Source: Lujinxingia sediminis | GTDB lineage: Bacteria; Myxococcota_A; Bradymonadia; Bradymonadales; Bradymonadaceae | Reading direction: 5' to 3' | Length of the DNA stretch: 64,000 nucleotides | Assembly: GCF_004005565.1 (NCBI RefSeq) | Contig: NZ_SADD01000006.1 | Coordinates: 186,001 to 250,000, forward strand | In this document: in pieces, positions 63,652 to 64,000 of the stretch | Layout of the letters: each line of letters starts with the position of its first letter | Position numbering within the stretch: position 1 is the first letter of the stretch | Notes under the pieces: generated by a model | Told to the model about the DNA's origin: nothing | Database searches by the model: none | What the model saw: only the letters and a program-made list of their open reading frames with translations | Made by a program: the position numbers and the translations under genes

Positions 63652-64000
63652 GTTCGGGGCGACTCGAGGATCGGGCGGCCAGGCTGTTGGCGCTGGCCGC
63701 CGCCGATCTCACCACGCGCGAAGCTCTGCTGGCGCGCGGCGAGCTCTTTGAGGGGTATCACCCCGAGATGCGTGCGGTGCATGAGGCGAACGCGCTTGAG
63801 CTTGAGGCGATGATCGACGCCCGGGGCTGGCCGCGTACCTCCGAGGTGGGTGAGGACGCGGCGCAGGCGGCGTTTCTGGTGGCGAGCCACGCCATCAGCC
63901 TCCCGGGCCTGCAGCGCAAGGCGCTCCGGTTGCTCGAGGCGCTCGCCGGCAACGATGCGCGGCCGCGCGAGGTTGCGGTGTTGGGCGATCGTATTCGATT
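63648..64000 (+). CDS. DUF6624-like protein (partial)
   Basis: The frame opens with GTG 63648, overlapping the ychF stop by 4 bp, and runs off the right edge with 117 residues visible and no stop. The visible part contains [20 protein letters not shown], then [20 protein letters not shown] and [20 protein letters not shown]. These match the M-R-x-V-H-x-x-N, G-W-P-x-x-x-x-V-G and His-containing helix pattern of DUF6624-type proteins. Function unknown. The overlap indicates translational coupling to ychF. Confidence 0.7.
   Translation, partial: MSSGRLEDRAARLLALAAADLTTREALLARGELFEGYHPEMRAVHEANALELEAMIDARGWPRTSEVGEDAAQAAFLVASHAISLPGLQRKALRLLEALAGNDARPREVAVLGDRIR

Overview
The window is a high-GC, gene-dense bacterial chromosome segment of about 50 genes with one tRNA. 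No phage, IS element, transposase or CRISPR array was seen. The gene set points to a deltaproteobacteria-like bacterium: an OmpA protein with thrombospondin type-3 repeats, Cys-rich and FG-GAP lipoproteins, NtrC-type regulation with sigma-54 promoters, an FHA/TPR membrane protein, and a methylmalonyl-CoA pathway. Bradymonadota or Myxococcota is my inference from content and style, not from a phylogenetic marker.

Layout. 1-3.1 kb (minus): 5'-truncated-by-window spermidine-synthase-like membrane protein, then two Flp-type pilin genes, each behind a good sigma-54 promoter. 3.1-12.3 kb (plus): mfd, two parvulin-type chaperones, pdxA, a membrane protein with three winged-helix-like repeats, and pssA. 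12.3-16 kb: a 42-residue membrane protein, a DUF2306 protein, an M42 peptidase and an aminotransferase. 16.0-16.7 kb: a 13-unit tandem array whose period switches from exactly 42 to exactly 43 bp, followed by pyruvate carboxylase. 20-24.5 kb: secreted and hypothetical proteins, a PRMT-like protein and tRNA-Thr(CGT). 24.6-32.8 kb: an OmpA-family protein, a LysR regulator divergent from acnA, and an FG-GAP lipoprotein, followed by a second 42/43-bp repeat array. 33-38 kb: an ECF41 sigma factor/oxidoreductase operon with a recognisable ECF41 promoter, a zinc-ribbon membrane protein, a glycerol-1-phosphate dehydrogenase homologue and a small acidic protein.

38-44 kb: biotin carboxylase, biotin carrier and methylmalonyl-CoA mutase genes (propionyl-CoA to succinyl-CoA), then a SerA-like dehydrogenase. 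43.9-48.5 kb: a GspF/PilC-family protein, a stand-alone LeuA-type regulatory domain, a lamin-tail lipoprotein, an Arg/Lys-rich protein with a long leader, and a single-domain response regulator. 48.6-54.5 kb: a large FHA/TPR protein divergent from a histidine kinase/NtrC two-component pair. 54.6-58.9 kb: ATP-dependent PEP carboxykinase and an M48 protease operon with a palindromic operator at its promoter. 59.1-62.4 kb (minus): RidA-family deaminase and 2-aminomuconate-semialdehyde-dehydrogenase-like genes (tryptophan/kynurenine degradation), a WYL-domain protein and a coiled-coil protein. 62.5-64 kb: ychF and a truncated DUF6624-like gene.

Together, pyc, pckA, acnA and the propionyl-CoA genes describe anaplerosis, gluconeogenesis and use of odd-chain or branched carbon in a heterotroph. 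The rest is mostly envelope biogenesis, signalling and lineage-specific secreted proteins. Start codons were moved inward from the longest frames wherever a Shine-Dalgarno sequence, signal peptide or family start argued for it.
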